A DNA stretch of 54,308 nt from Clostridia bacterium (GCA_021205365.1 JAJPXP010000003.1:1-54308), one strand, 5' to 3'. Positions 8,411 to 16,783 are shown, numbered from the stretch's first letter. Made by a program: numbers and translations. The notes: a model not told the origin generated them from the sequence alone.

Positions 8411-8836
8411 GATGATTTATAGAGAATATGCTACTTACAGTTGGCACGCTCATGCGTGATACCGTATTCTCTCCGAGCGCAAAGAAGGGTCTCGCCGACC
8501 CTCCTTTGCAATCCACCCGCTTATGCTTCGTGGTATGGACCGCCGAAATCTCCCATACCACAAAAGATTTCGGCGGTCTATGGGGTGTGCGGATAGAGAG
8601 CACAAAGCGGTATGGATGTATTGGCATTCCAGCCGGAAAAAGGGAAGCAAAGGCTCTCTCTGTTAGAGCTGTAACCAGGGCGGTCAAAGCGTTTGGTGTC
8701 CGGCAGCTTTGACTGCCCACACTGGGCCTAAGGGCTGAGAGGGTGTCGGGGAGAGAACCGCCGGAAGGGTCTGTCCATGACGTGCGGAGCGAAGGTGGCT
8801 CCCTTCGCAGTAACGTGCCAATGGTACAATGATATC
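8411..8836. repeat. Structured intergenic repeat region between rlmH and pyrC
   Basis: About 425 bp without a credible gene but packed with hairpins. 8479-8491 pairs with 8497-8509 (12 of 13). 8538-8551 pairs perfectly over 14 bp with 8565-8578. 8679-8690 pairs with 8705-8716 (11 of 12). A GCTCTCTC...GAGAGGGT pair frames roughly 8653-8745. The 13-bp word TTTGCAATCCACC at 8505-8517 recurs at 16543-16555 in another intergenic region, with similar flanks. I read this as a compound of dispersed intergenic repeats common in this bacterial order, not as one known RNA family. Confidence 0.5.
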
Positions 8837-10111
8837 TTATATTCCCTCAACAGAGCAGTATGTCCCGCACACAATGCCGATAATTTTGCCTGCCAGCGGC
8901 TGGTCCGTAAACGGTGTGTTGCTGGACTTGGACTTGTACTTCGTGTAGGTAATATCCGCATCCCAGTCGGCAATCATCAGCTCGGCGCGGTTGCCCTCTT
9001 TGATTTCTTTTCCGGTCAGGCCATAGAACTGTGCCGGATTCTGGCTCATGGCACGCATGAGCTGCATGGGAGTAATGCGCCCCGTGCGTACCAGTACGGA
9101 ATTGAGTACGGAGAATGCCGTTTCCAGACCGGTAATGCCGGACATAGACTGCGCAAACGGTTTGTTTTTCTGTTCGGCAGTATGCGGCGCGTGATCGGTT
9201 GCAATCATGTCAATGGTGCCGTCGACCAGACCTGCAATGAGCGCCTGACGGTCAGCTTCTGTGCGGAGCGGCGGATTCATACGTGCATTGACACCAAATT
9301 CCAAAACATCGTCCTCTGTCATGGTCAGATGGTGCGGCGTAGCTTCTGCATGGATATCAGCACCTCTTGCCTTGCCCTCCCGGATTAAGGCAACCGAACG
9401 GCCTGAGCTGACATGCTGGAAGGCAACGCGTGCACCCGTCAGCAGGGCAAGCTCAATATCACGAGCAATCATCTCTTCCTCCGAGGTACGCATAGCGCCA
9501 AAGACACCGAATTTTTTTGCAGCTTCACTGCCGTAATTGACGCCGGGAGACAGCACATAGGCCGGATCTTCCTCGTGGAAAGAGAGTGGGACACCCAGTT
9601 CCTTGGCCTTTACCATGGCTTCATAGCACACTTTTCCGCTGGTGATATTGATGCCATCATCCGTAAAACCCGGTGCTCCTGCGGCATGCAGTGTTTCAAA
9701 ATCTGTTAATTCTTTACCACGCAGTTCCTTTGTGATGGCACATGCCTGCAGGACATGGATTGGCACCTGCGCAGCTTTGTCCTGTACATACTGCAGCGTT
9801 TTCAGATTATCGCATACCGGCCTGGTATTTGCCATGCAGACGACGGTTGTATAGCCACCGGCTATTGCTGCCGCCGTACCGGTGAAAATGTCTTCCTTTT
9901 CTGTCTGGCCCGGATCACGGAAATGCACATGGACATCTACCAGGCCGGGGGATATGGTACAGCCTGTGGCATCCAGTACCTGTGCGCCCGCAATTGGCGG
10001 GATTTCCGGTGCAATACGATGGATCATGCCATCTGAACCGATGAGGATGTCAGATTTTTTATCTGTGCCTGTGTACGGGTCAAGAATCGTTCCGTTTTTG
10101 ATGAGTAACAT
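8837..10111 (-). CDS. pyrC: Dihydroorotase
   Basis: 424 residues, the class I (Bacillus-like) dihydroorotase length. It closes carbamoyl-aspartate to dihydroorotate in pyrimidine synthesis. Metal ligands are seen in GLVDVHVHFRDPG (His61, His63), Asp in GFTDDGINI, His in the QHVSS and EATPHH blocks, and Asp in MIATDHAPHT. The start at 10111 has GGAGG 8 bp upstream; an earlier in-frame ATG (10183) would run back into the neighbouring gene. It lies 28 bp after a DUF1294 gene on the same strand and probably shares its transcript. No other pyr gene is in view. Confidence 0.96.
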   Translation of the reverse strand: MLLIKNGTILDPYTGTDKKSDILIGSDGMIHRIAPEIPPIAGAQVLDATGCTISPGLVDVHVHFRDPGQTEKEDIFTGTAAAIAGGYTTVVCMANTRPVCDNLKTLQYVQDKAAQVPIHVLQACAITKELRGKELTDFETLHAAGAPGFTDDGINITSGKVCYEAMVKAKELGVPLSFHEEDPAYVLSPGVNYGSEAAKKFGVFGAMRTSEEEMIARDIELALLTGARVAFQHVSSGRSVALIREGKARGADIHAEATPHHLTMTEDDVLEFGVNARMNPPLRTEADRQALIAGLVDGTIDMIATDHAPHTAEQKNKPFAQSMSGITGLETAFSVLNSVLVRTGRITPMQLMRAMSQNPAQFYGLTGKEIKEGNRAELMIADWDADITYTKYKSKSSNTPFTDQPLAGKIIGIVCGTYCSVEGI

Positions 10112-10139
10112 ACAAGGTCCTCCTTTTTCTCTGTGTTGA

Positions 10140-10418
10140 TCAATATGAGAGAAGAAAATGCCATAAGACAAAGCAGATGACAAGCTGTGCGGCGAAAATC
10201 AGCGGGATGCCGATCATAAACCGCTTATGTAATGTTTTATGATGGATGATACGCATCGTCAGGTAAACACCGGGACAACCGCCAAGAATACAGAACAGGA
10301 ACAGGGTTCGTTCCGGGACACGCCATGCATTTCGAATAGCAGCGCGTTTATCATGTATCGTGACGATGATGCCAATGAGATTGACGGCAATCAGCCAATA
10401 AAAGAAAAAAATATGCAT
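10140..10418 (-). CDS. DUF1294 family small membrane protein
   Basis: 92 residues with about three hydrophobic segments (residues 3-20, 38-55, 70-90). The signature is the DK-x-x-A block followed by WRVPERTLFLFCILGGCPG and a His-rich HHKTLHKRFMIG loop, which is the DUF1294 family. These proteins are integral membrane proteins of unknown role. AAAGGAA precedes the ATG. It is upstream of pyrC by 28 bp, which suggests co-transcription but not a shared function. Confidence 0.85.
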   Translation of the reverse strand: MHIFFFYWLIAVNLIGIIVTIHDKRAAIRNAWRVPERTLFLFCILGGCPGVYLTMRIIHHKTLHKRFMIGIPLIFAAQLVICFVLWHFLLSY

Positions 10419-10463
10419 AAGAAATCATTCCTTTGAAAAAATGACGGAATTTTGTTACTGAGG

Positions 10464-10492
10464 TTGTTATTTTGTGTTCCATCGTGTATAGT
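10464..10492 (+). promoter_or_regulatory. Promoter of the D,D-carboxypeptidase gene
   Basis: TTGTTA at 10464-10469 and TATAGT at 10487-10492, 17 bp apart, in the divergent gap with the DUF1294 gene. Confidence 0.6.
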
Positions 10493-10562
10493 AATACATG
10501 GAGTTTTTGTCACAGGACAGAAAGTCATAAAAATATTGAGACAGAATAGGAAGTTAAGCGAA

Positions 10563-11933
10563 ATGGGAAAGAAAATAATGGCATGCCTGATGGCTGTACT
10601 TCTGCTGTGCGGGAGTGTCGGCGCACTGGCAGCGGCACCGGAGACGACATCCCAGAGCGTGTGTGTGATGGATGCAGACACGGGTGAAATCCTGTTTGAA
10701 AAGGACGCACAGACGCAGCTACCAATGGCATCCATTACCAAGGTGATGACTGCGCTGATAACACTCGAAAATGGTGATCTGGAGGCCACCACAACTGCCA
10801 CGGCAGAGGCACTTGCAACCGTCGATCTGGAGTCTACCCGTGTCGGTTTTGAAGTGGGCGAACAGCTGACCATTGATGAGCTGATGTACTGTATGCTGGT
10901 GGATTCCGCCAATGATGCGGCCAATATTTTGGCAGCCGCTGTGGGTGGTACAGTAGAAAACTTTGTAGCAATGATGAATGCCAAGGCGGAAGCGCTCGGC
11001 TGCACACATACACACTTTGCCAATCCAAACGGTCTGGATGCGGATGGACATTATACCTGTGCACATGATATGGCACTCATTACCTATGCTGCAAACCAGT
11101 ATCCGGAATTTGCCAAGTATTCCAGCCAGGTTTCTTATACATTGCCATCGGATAATGTCATTGAGTCAGGCTGGGAGATTTATACCAAGGTGGATATGCT
11201 GGACCAAAGCAAGGAAACCTATGATGACCGCGTATATGCTGCCAAGACCGGCTGGACGACCAACGCCCATAATACCTTTGTTGCGTGTGCAAAGACAAAG
11301 GATGAATCCAATTTTATTGTAACGCTGCTGAACTGTCCTGTAAAGAATGGTATTTTTACAGAGACAACCGCTCTGCTGGATTATGCGGAAGCAGAATATC
11401 CGGTCATAACCGTGGCTGCGGATGATTATAAAAAAGCAGCAAAGGCGGCGGCAAAACAGGCAGGCGCTAAGCTCGATACCGATGCACTGCAGGATTTCAC
11501 GATACGCCTGCCAAAGGGCATGACACAAAAAGATCTTGCCTATACTTGTGAGGCAGCCGAAACCGATGCACAGCTGCATGTTACGATCGCAAAGGACAGC
11601 CAGGCTGCGTATCAGAAGGAAACCGGATTGGATGGCGCACAGACGCTGGTTTCTGTTCCAATAGAGCTGAAACAGGCCGTAAAGGAGCCGGAAGGAAGCG
11701 CAGCTGCAGCTGTCACAGCGGAAGGCTCAAGCGGCGGAGGCCCCATCCATGCGCTGCAGCATGCTCTGGATGGGTTGCCGGAGCTTGTACGGGATGTCAT
11801 TATGGTTGTGGCAGTCGTTGTCGGCGCCATTGTCCTGATGCTGGTTCTGCTGTTTCTGCTCGGACTGTACCGCCAGATCAAGAACCGTAAAAATAAGAAG
11901 AATCGCAAGCATAAACGAAATCATATGAGATGA
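10563..11933 (+). CDS. Serine-type D-Ala-D-Ala carboxypeptidase (DacF/PBP5 class)
   Basis: 456 residues. A signal peptide (KKIMACLMAVLLLCGSVGALAAA) leads into a peptidase S11 domain with all three active-site motifs: SITK (Ser57, Lys60), SAN (Ser115, Asn117) and KTG (Lys228). It trims the terminal D-Ala from peptidoglycan stem peptides outside the membrane. A PBP5-like C-terminal domain (about 300-380) is followed by a membrane helix near 411-436 and a Lys/Arg/Asn-rich tail, so the enzyme is anchored at its C-end. I chose ATG 10563 because it begins the signal peptide and follows AGGAAG; a start at 10452 would add 37 residues of poor composition. It is monocistronic, with its own promoter and terminator. 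Confidence 0.92.
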   Translation: MGKKIMACLMAVLLLCGSVGALAAAPETTSQSVCVMDADTGEILFEKDAQTQLPMASITKVMTALITLENGDLEATTTATAEALATVDLESTRVGFEVGEQLTIDELMYCMLVDSANDAANILAAAVGGTVENFVAMMNAKAEALGCTHTHFANPNGLDADGHYTCAHDMALITYAANQYPEFAKYSSQVSYTLPSDNVIESGWEIYTKVDMLDQSKETYDDRVYAAKTGWTTNAHNTFVACAKTKDESNFIVTLLNCPVKNGIFTETTALLDYAEAEYPVITVAADDYKKAAKAAAKQAGAKLDTDALQDFTIRLPKGMTQKDLAYTCEAAETDAQLHVTIAKDSQAAYQKETGLDGAQTLVSVPIELKQAVKEPEGSAAAAVTAEGSSGGGPIHALQHALDGLPELVRDVIMVVAVVVGAIVLMLVLLFLLGLYRQIKNRKNKKNRKHKRNHMR

Positions 11934-11942
11934 TATTGAGAA

Positions 11943-11971
11943 GTCTCCCTCCGGTGAGGGAGGCTTTTTTT
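11943..11971 (+). terminator. Terminator after the carboxypeptidase gene
   Basis: GTCTCCCTC pairs with GAGGGAGGC around a CGGT loop and is followed by seven T residues. Confidence 0.88.
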
Positions 11972-11996
11972 GCCGCTGCAGCAGGGAATCAGCGGT

Positions 11997-12479
11997 TTAT
12001 TCTTCCACTTCGATATCACCGAATTTGCCGCGGACCAGCTTTAGCAGGTCATTGGGGCTTACATCGATCTGAAAGCCAATTTTACCGCCGGAGACAATCA
12101 CAGAGGACAGTTCTCTTGCAGAATCACTGAGAACCGTGGGGAACTGTTTTTTCATGCCTACAGGGCTGCAGCCGCCGCGGATATAGCCGGTCAGCTTATT
12201 GATTTCCTTTACATGGATCATCTGGACGGATTTTTCCCCCACGGCCTTTGCCGCCTTTTTTAAATCCAGTTCGGCAGCAACCGGGATAACAAAGACATAA
12301 TGTCCGCCGGATTTGCCAACTGTGACCAGCGTTTTATAGACACGCTCCAGTGGCTGGCCAATGGATGTGGCAACGGTAATGCCGTCCACATGTTCACCAT
12401 CGGTTTCATAGGAGTAATGTTGATATGGGATTTTCGCACGATCCAGTATGCGCATGGCATTGGTTTTGATTTCTGCCAT
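11997..12479 (-). CDS. ybaK: Cys-tRNA(Pro)/Cys-tRNA(Cys) deacylase YbaK
   Basis: 160 residues, matching YbaK/EbsC. These enzymes hydrolyse Cys wrongly attached to tRNA-Pro, a proofreading step in trans. Typical blocks are the opening KTNAMRILDRAKIPY, VYKTLVTVG, the catalytic-lysine region VIPVAAELDLKKAAKAVG and the ending YIRGGCSPVGMKKQFP with SGGKIGFQIDVSPNDLL. AGGAGG lies 8 bp before the ATG. It is a single gene facing the carboxypeptidase gene; their 3' ends are 63 bp apart with the terminator between. Confidence 0.93.
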   Translation of the reverse strand: MAEIKTNAMRILDRAKIPYQHYSYETDGEHVDGITVATSIGQPLERVYKTLVTVGKSGGHYVFVIPVAAELDLKKAAKAVGEKSVQMIHVKEINKLTGYIRGGCSPVGMKKQFPTVLSDSARELSSVIVSGGKIGFQIDVSPNDLLKLVRGKFGDIEVEE

Positions 12480-12627
12480 AAATCAGACCTCCTGAGGGTT
12501 TGTTTTCAAAGGTATTATACACCAAGGGACAGGATTTTTAAATATAGGACATGCGATTGCGGAGGAGAATGGTACGATGCTGTGTTGTCTGGATTCGGCA
12601 CACCGTACGGACTTACAACGTATTGTT

Positions 12628-12764
12628 GTTGTATGCTTTTTGGCATACAAGCATACTGCACAACAAATTGTTGTTGCCCGTAAAATGCAGCGTTGTATGC
12701 ATAATCAAGAGAATGGCAGACGGATGCGCAGGCGAACAAAATGCACGCAATAATATTAGCGTGC
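12628..12764. promoter_or_regulatory. Inverted-repeat-rich region upstream of the GntR promoter
   Basis: GTTGTAT (reverse of the ATACAAC box found downstream) occurs at 12628-12634 and 12692-12698. A near-perfect 22-bp palindrome with GCACGC and GCGTGC arms around an A/T centre lies at 12743-12764 and runs into an alternating purine-pyrimidine tract. No gene is visible between 12480 and 12962. Confidence 0.4.
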
Positions 12765-12825
12765 GCGTGCACATGTTTGTATAAAATGCAGTGTGCGCGT
12801 GCCCGCGTTTTGTTTATTCTGCGAA

Positions 12826-12854
12826 TTTACATTCTCCGTATTTCGACGTATACT
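12826..12854 (+). promoter_or_regulatory. Promoter of the GntR-family gene
   Basis: TTTACA at 12826-12831 and TATACT at 12849-12854 with a 17-bp spacer. The start near 12861 falls on the first ATACAAC box. Confidence 0.75.
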
Positions 12855-12856
12855 AA

Positions 12857-12926
12857 ATACAACAAAAAGGAAAAACATACAACGCAAAAGATTTTCATAC
12901 AACAACAGGAACAAAGTACATACAAC
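12857..12926 (+). promoter_or_regulatory. Four phased ATACAAC boxes in the GntR leader
   Basis: ATACAAC occurs at 12857, 12877, 12897 and 12920, that is at steps of 20, 20 and 23 bp, close to two helical turns. All four lie just downstream of the -10 hexamer. I infer operator sites for the encoded GntR protein or another regulator acting as a roadblock; a role in the RNA is also possible. Confidence 0.55.
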
Positions 12927-12962
12927 ACAAAGAGAAGTATAGACGACAAGGAGGAATGGAAA

Positions 12963-13688
12963 ATGAAACGCATGTCCTCTTCGCTCAGAGCGAAGGAAGA
13001 GTTTATGATGATGTGCCGTGAGGGTATCTACCAGGCAGGTGAGCGCCTGCCGTCTGAAACCAAGATGGCACAGCAGTTCGGCATCAGCCGCGAAACCTGG
13101 CGTGCATCTCTGGAACTGCTCCGCAGGGAAGGAATTATCTATTCCAAGCATGGCGTAGGTACTTTCCTGATGGAGGTTTCGGCAAAAATGGAAAATGACT
13201 TGACCCGCTTGTGCGCGGTCAGTGAAATGATCCGGCAGGCAGGTATCGTGGAAGGCCGGAGCAGCTATACAACCGGTCTGACCATTCCGAGCCGGGAAAT
13301 TGCTTCTGCGCTCGGCGTGAAGCATGGCATCAATGTATTCTATGTAAACCGTACCCGGTATACAAAGACTGGGGAGGCGGTCTGCTGCAGTATGCATTAT
13401 ATGCCGGTATATCTTGCCGATGAGCTGAACCCGCTTCACATGCCGGATTCCTTGTTTTCCTATTTCGAGCGCCGTAAAGGCATTTTTGTCAGCCGTTCCT
13501 CTGCGCATCTGCTCATTCCAAAGGCAAATGACCCGCTGGCGATCCAGCTGCGCGGTGACAGCGACATGCAGATTCTGGGCATGGAGCAGCAGCATTTTGA
13601 TTCCCGCGGAAATCCGGTGCTGTATACCATAGATTACCTCCGCAGTGAGATTTTCCATTTCTCCATCACGCGCATCCGCGAAAAATAA
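12963..13688 (+). CDS. GntR/HutC-family transcriptional regulator
   Basis: 241 residues. An N-terminal winged helix (about 10-75) has the GntR hallmark GERLPSETKMAQQFGISRET, then LRREGIIYSKHGVGTF. The remainder (about 95-235) is a UTRA ligand-binding domain with the typical VNRTRYTKTGEAVCCSMHYMP block. Such proteins bind DNA as dimers and leave it when a small effector, often a sugar phosphate or amino-acid derivative, is bound. The ATG at 12963 follows AAGGAGG; an upstream in-frame start at 12741 would run through the promoter. No metabolic gene adjoins it on the same strand, so its target is unclear; autoregulation through the leader boxes is my inference. Confidence 0.88.
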   Translation: MKRMSSSLRAKEEFMMMCREGIYQAGERLPSETKMAQQFGISRETWRASLELLRREGIIYSKHGVGTFLMEVSAKMENDLTRLCAVSEMIRQAGIVEGRSSYTTGLTIPSREIASALGVKHGINVFYVNRTRYTKTGEAVCCSMHYMPVYLADELNPLHMPDSLFSYFERRKGIFVSRSSAHLLIPKANDPLAIQLRGDSDMQILGMEQQHFDSRGNPVLYTIDYLRSEIFHFSITRIREK

Positions 13689-13722
13689 AAGTAATTTTCT
13701 TCTCATAGTCTTTTGTCTCTTT

Positions 13723-13760
13723 GCCCTGCACATACAGCTGTGCAGGGCCGTTCTCTTTTT
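13723..13760 (+). terminator. Terminator after the GntR gene
   Basis: A perfect 10-bp GC-rich stem (13723-13732 with 13739-13748), then a T-rich run with five final T residues. Confidence 0.85.
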
Positions 13761-13772
13761 GCAGAAAGAAGA

Positions 13773-13803
13773 AGCCCCGAATTACGAAAATTCGGGGCTT
13801 TAC
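13773..13803 (-). terminator. Terminator after serA
   Basis: AGCCCCGAAT at 13773 pairs with ATTCGGGGCT at 13790. It lies 16-46 bp beyond the serA stop and ends serCA transcripts coming from the right; the upstream T-rich side on that strand is CTTCTTTCT. Confidence 0.7.
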
Positions 13804-13818
13804 TGTATCAAAAAGAAA

Positions 13819-14985
13819 TTACTCGATCACACGGAAGGAAATGACACCTTCAACAGACTGCAAAGCAGCCTTTGTTTCGGCAGACAGCTCATTGTTGGTT
13901 TCCATAATGGTGTAAGCGACTTCGCCGCGCGGACGGCTGCCCATGTTTTCGATGTTGATGCCGTTTTCAGACAGTACAGTGGACAGCTTGGCGATGAGGT
14001 TCGGGGTGTTGCGGTGCATGATGCAAATACGGATATCTGCTTCGCGCGGAACCTTCAGGTTCGGGAAGTTCACAGAATTGCGGATGGTACCCTTTTCCAG
14101 ATATTCCATCATTTCTTCCGCTGCCATTCTTGCGCAGTTGTCTTCACTTTCCGGAGTGGAAGCACCCAGATGCGGCAGGCACAGTGCATTCGGCTGAGCC
14201 AGCATCTTTTCGGATGCAAAGTCACAGCAGTAGCATGCAATCTTGCCGGATTCCAGACCTTTGATAACTGCATCCTCGTCGCACAGGCCGTCACGTGCAA
14301 AGTTCAGGATACGGACGCCATCCTTCATCATGGCAATGCCCTTCTCGCTGACGATGCCGCGGGTGGAATCCATCAGCGGAACATGAACCGTGATATAATC
14401 GGAATTGACAAAGATTTCATTCAGGTCAGCGGTATACTTGACGCCGCGCTGGATCTGCAGGGCAGCGTTGACAGACAGATACGGGTCATAGCCGATGACA
14501 TCCATGCCCAGCTCAAGAGCAGCATTTGCCACACGCACACCGATTGCGCCCAGGCCGATAACACCGAGGGTCTTGCCTGCAATTTCCGGACCTGCAAAGT
14601 TGGACTTGCCCTTTTCTGCCATAGAGCCGATCTTGTCGCCGTTGCCTGCCAGTGTCTTCACCCAGTTTGCGCCGCCCACGATGTTGCGGGAGGACAGCAG
14701 CAGGGCACATAGAACCAGCTCCTTTACTGCGTTTGCATTGGCGCCCGGTGTATTGAACACAACGATACCGTTTTCGGTGCACTTATCCAGCGGGATATTG
14801 TTAACGCCAGCACCTGCACGTGCAATGCACTTCAGGTTCTTCGGAAATTCCAGATCATGCAGCTTGGCAGAACGGACCATAATTGCATCATAATCCTCAA
14901 AATCCTCAGAATAGTTGTATTTTTCCTGCTTGAGCAGGCCAAGACCTGCATTGGAAATCTTATTAAACAGCTTTACCTGATACAT
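13819..14985 (-). CDS. serA: D-3-phosphoglycerate dehydrogenase with ACT domain
   Basis: 388 residues. It oxidises 3-phosphoglycerate to phosphohydroxypyruvate, the first step of serine synthesis. The nucleotide-binding core contains GKTLGVIGLGAIGVRVANA; catalytic Arg is in NFARDG and catalytic His in LPHLGASTPESEDN. A C-terminal ACT domain (about 318-388) suggests control by serine. I chose the ATG at 14985, 10-11 nt after GGGAG; an ATG 9 bp earlier sits too close to that site, and longer forms have unlike composition. It is the second gene of a serC-serA operon with an 82-bp gap holding a hairpin. Confidence 0.94.
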   Translation of the reverse strand: MYQVKLFNKISNAGLGLLKQEKYNYSEDFEDYDAIMVRSAKLHDLEFPKNLKCIARAGAGVNNIPLDKCTENGIVVFNTPGANANAVKELVLCALLLSSRNIVGGANWVKTLAGNGDKIGSMAEKGKSNFAGPEIAGKTLGVIGLGAIGVRVANAALELGMDVIGYDPYLSVNAALQIQRGVKYTADLNEIFVNSDYITVHVPLMDSTRGIVSEKGIAMMKDGVRILNFARDGLCDEDAVIKGLESGKIACYCCDFASEKMLAQPNALCLPHLGASTPESEDNCARMAAEEMMEYLEKGTIRNSVNFPNLKVPREADIRICIMHRNTPNLIAKLSTVLSENGINIENMGSRPRGEVAYTIMETNNELSAETKAALQSVEGVISFRVIE

Positions 14986-15012
14986 TCGTACCATTACTCC
15001 CTTCAAAGAATA

Positions 15013-15042
15013 CCGCCATGCCCATGGAAAAGGACATGGCGG
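15013..15042 (-). promoter_or_regulatory. Hairpin in the serC-serA gap
   Basis: CCGCCATG at 15013-15020 pairs with CATGGCGG at 15035-15042 just before serA. No T-run follows in the direction of transcription, so it is more likely an RNA-stability or attenuating hairpin than a terminator. Confidence 0.5.
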
Positions 15043-15066
15043 GCATTGTATCACAAAAAATCTGAC

Positions 15067-16149
15067 TTAGTTGTTCTTCTCGAACTTCTGCATGAAGTCG
15101 ATCAGGTATGCAACGCCCTCAACCGGCATTGCATTGTAAATGGAAGCGCGCATGCCGCCAACCAGGCGATGGCCCTTCAGGTTGGTCATGCCAGCCTCAA
15201 TGGATTCCTTGATAAACTTCTTATCCAGCTCGTCGTTGCCGGTGCGGAAGGTTACATTCATGCGGGAACGGGAATCCTTCTGTGCTGCACCCTGGAACAT
15301 CTTGGAGGAGTCCAGATACTCATACAGCATAGCACTGCGCTTGTCAGCAAGCTTGGACATAGCTTCTACGCCGCCCATTTCTTCAACCCACTCAGCTACC
15401 AGCTTCATCATGTAGATGGAGTACGTAGGAGGTGTGTTGTACATGCTGTTCTTGCTCGAAGTTAGAGCGTAATCCAGCAGGACCGGCATATTTTCACGGT
15501 AATGGCCCATCAGATCTTCGCGGATGATAACCACAGCCATGCCAGCCGGACCCATGTTCTTCTGTGCACCAGCGTAAATCAGGCCGTACTTGGAAACGTC
15601 AACCGGCTTAGACAGGATGTTGGAAGACATATCAGCGACAACCGGAACATCACCGGTTTTCGGATCATAATGCCATTCTGTGCCGAAGATGGTGTTGTTT
15701 GCACAGAAATAGAAATAATCTGCGGTCGGGTCAAGGGTCAGCTGCTCCTGTGTTGGAACCCAGGTGAAGTTATCTGCTTCAGACGTTGCAGCGATCTGCA
15801 CGGTGCCGAACTTCTTTGCTTCCTTCATCGCATTGCGTGCGAAGTTGCCGGTTACGACATAGTCAGCCTTGCCGGTAACCATCAGGTTCAGCGGGATAGC
15901 GGAGAACTGCATAGTTGCACCGCCCTGCATGAACAGGATCTTATAGTTCTCCGGGATATTCATGACACGGCGCAGAACGTCCTGTGCACCGTTGATGATA
16001 TCATCATAGTATTTAGATCGGTGACTCATCTCCATGACGGACATGCCGGAGCCTTCATAGTTAAGCATCTGTGCTGCGGCTTTTTTCAGAACCGGCAGCG
16101 GCATCATGGACGGACCTGCCGAAAAGTTATAAATTCTTCCATCGGACAT
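15067..16149 (-). CDS. serC: Phosphoserine aminotransferase
   Basis: 360 residues, the standard length. It transfers the amino group of glutamate to phosphohydroxypyruvate to give phosphoserine, the second serine-synthesis step. The opening IYNFSAGPSMMP is diagnostic; the PLP-binding lysine is Lys197 in YAGAQKNMGPAG. HRS (residues 43-45) and the FMQGGATMQF phosphate-binding block are present. The start at 16149 has a modest AAAGGCAGG site about 8-14 nt upstream. It leads the serCA operon with its own promoter near 16250. No serB lies nearby. Confidence 0.96.
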   Translation of the reverse strand: MSDGRIYNFSAGPSMMPLPVLKKAAAQMLNYEGSGMSVMEMSHRSKYYDDIINGAQDVLRRVMNIPENYKILFMQGGATMQFSAIPLNLMVTGKADYVVTGNFARNAMKEAKKFGTVQIAATSEADNFTWVPTQEQLTLDPTADYFYFCANNTIFGTEWHYDPKTGDVPVVADMSSNILSKPVDVSKYGLIYAGAQKNMGPAGMAVVIIREDLMGHYRENMPVLLDYALTSSKNSMYNTPPTYSIYMMKLVAEWVEEMGGVEAMSKLADKRSAMLYEYLDSSKMFQGAAQKDSRSRMNVTFRTGNDELDKKFIKESIEAGMTNLKGHRLVGGMRASIYNAMPVEGVAYLIDFMQKFEKNN

Positions 16150-16177
16150 GAGAATGGTACCTGCCTTTCAAAGTATG

Positions 16178-16207
16178 CGAGGGAATCTGCACGCGTGCAG
16201 CTTTCCT
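16178..16207 (-). promoter_or_regulatory. 30-bp palindrome in the serC leader
   Basis: A perfect 14-bp palindrome (16187-16200, CTGCACGCGTGCAG) extends with one mismatch and one wobble to 30 bp. It lies in the serC 5' leader, 29 bp before the start codon. No T-run follows, so it may be an operator or a translation-control hairpin. Confidence 0.5.
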
Positions 16208-16248
16208 CTTTATAATCAACGCACATGTTTAAAATGTGTTACATTCCT

Positions 16249-16278
16249 ATTAAATCGCATTCGGGGCGGCATTGTCAA
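16249..16278 (-). promoter_or_regulatory. Promoter of serCA
   Basis: On the minus strand, TTGACA (16278-16273) and TTTAAT (16254-16249) are 18 bp apart. A palindrome CACAT-x7-ATGTG at 16222-16238 follows the -10 and could be an operator. Confidence 0.65.
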
Positions 16279-16660
16279 GATGCTGGCGGCGTTTTCATCC
16301 GTCTGCTGTATTTTGAAGAACCGTTGATGAAATTTTTGTCTATTTTGCAGGGAGGAAAATGAGAACTTGCAAATAAAAGCGCGTGCCTGCATATGCAAAT
16401 AAGGGGAAACAGCCTTGAACAAACAACCAAAAAACAGACAGGCGGATACCCCCCTTGCCGAAAAGCTTTCCCTGTGCGGCTAGCCTGCTGCTGCACGGTC
16501 ATGCGTTCTATCCATGGGCTAAGGAGGGTGGCGGAGCCGGCTTTTGCAATCCACCAGCCAATGCATGGCTGATATAAGCGGCTGTACGGGTTTCCGTCAA
16601 TATGCACCTTGCGGGCTGGATGGAGAACAGGAAAAACAGTTGATTGCACCTTGTGCCGGA
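16279..16660. repeat. Non-coding stretch with dispersed repeat core
   Basis: No convincing gene is present between the serC promoter and the femX-like promoters. Around 16519-16575, GGGTGG and CCACC arms and GGCT/AGCC arms form nested hairpins, and the word TTTGCAATCCACC (16543-16555) repeats the one at 8505. The rest shows nothing I can name. Confidence 0.4.
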
Positions 16661-16732
16661 AGGGAAAAAAGCATATAATAAAAAGACATGCCGGAAAGAT
16701 ACATAGACGGTACAGAAATCCGGTGTTATAAT
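16651..16732 (+). promoter_or_regulatory. Two candidate promoters for the femX-like gene
   Basis: Upstream site: TTGTGC (16651-16656), 17 bp, TATAAT (16674-16679). Downstream site: TAGACG (16704-16709), 17 bp, TATAAT (16727-16732). Both face the femX-alr-holB run. Confidence 0.65.
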
Positions 16733-16783
16733 AGAGAAAAATAGAGTGATCATATCTGTTCCATTTCGATCAGGAGGATAGAC

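Noticed and set aside
16150-16260. T-box or serine-type riboswitch before serC
   Set aside because: No T-box sequence (TGGNACC-type bulge with flanking stems) or known riboswitch core is visible; only palindromes.
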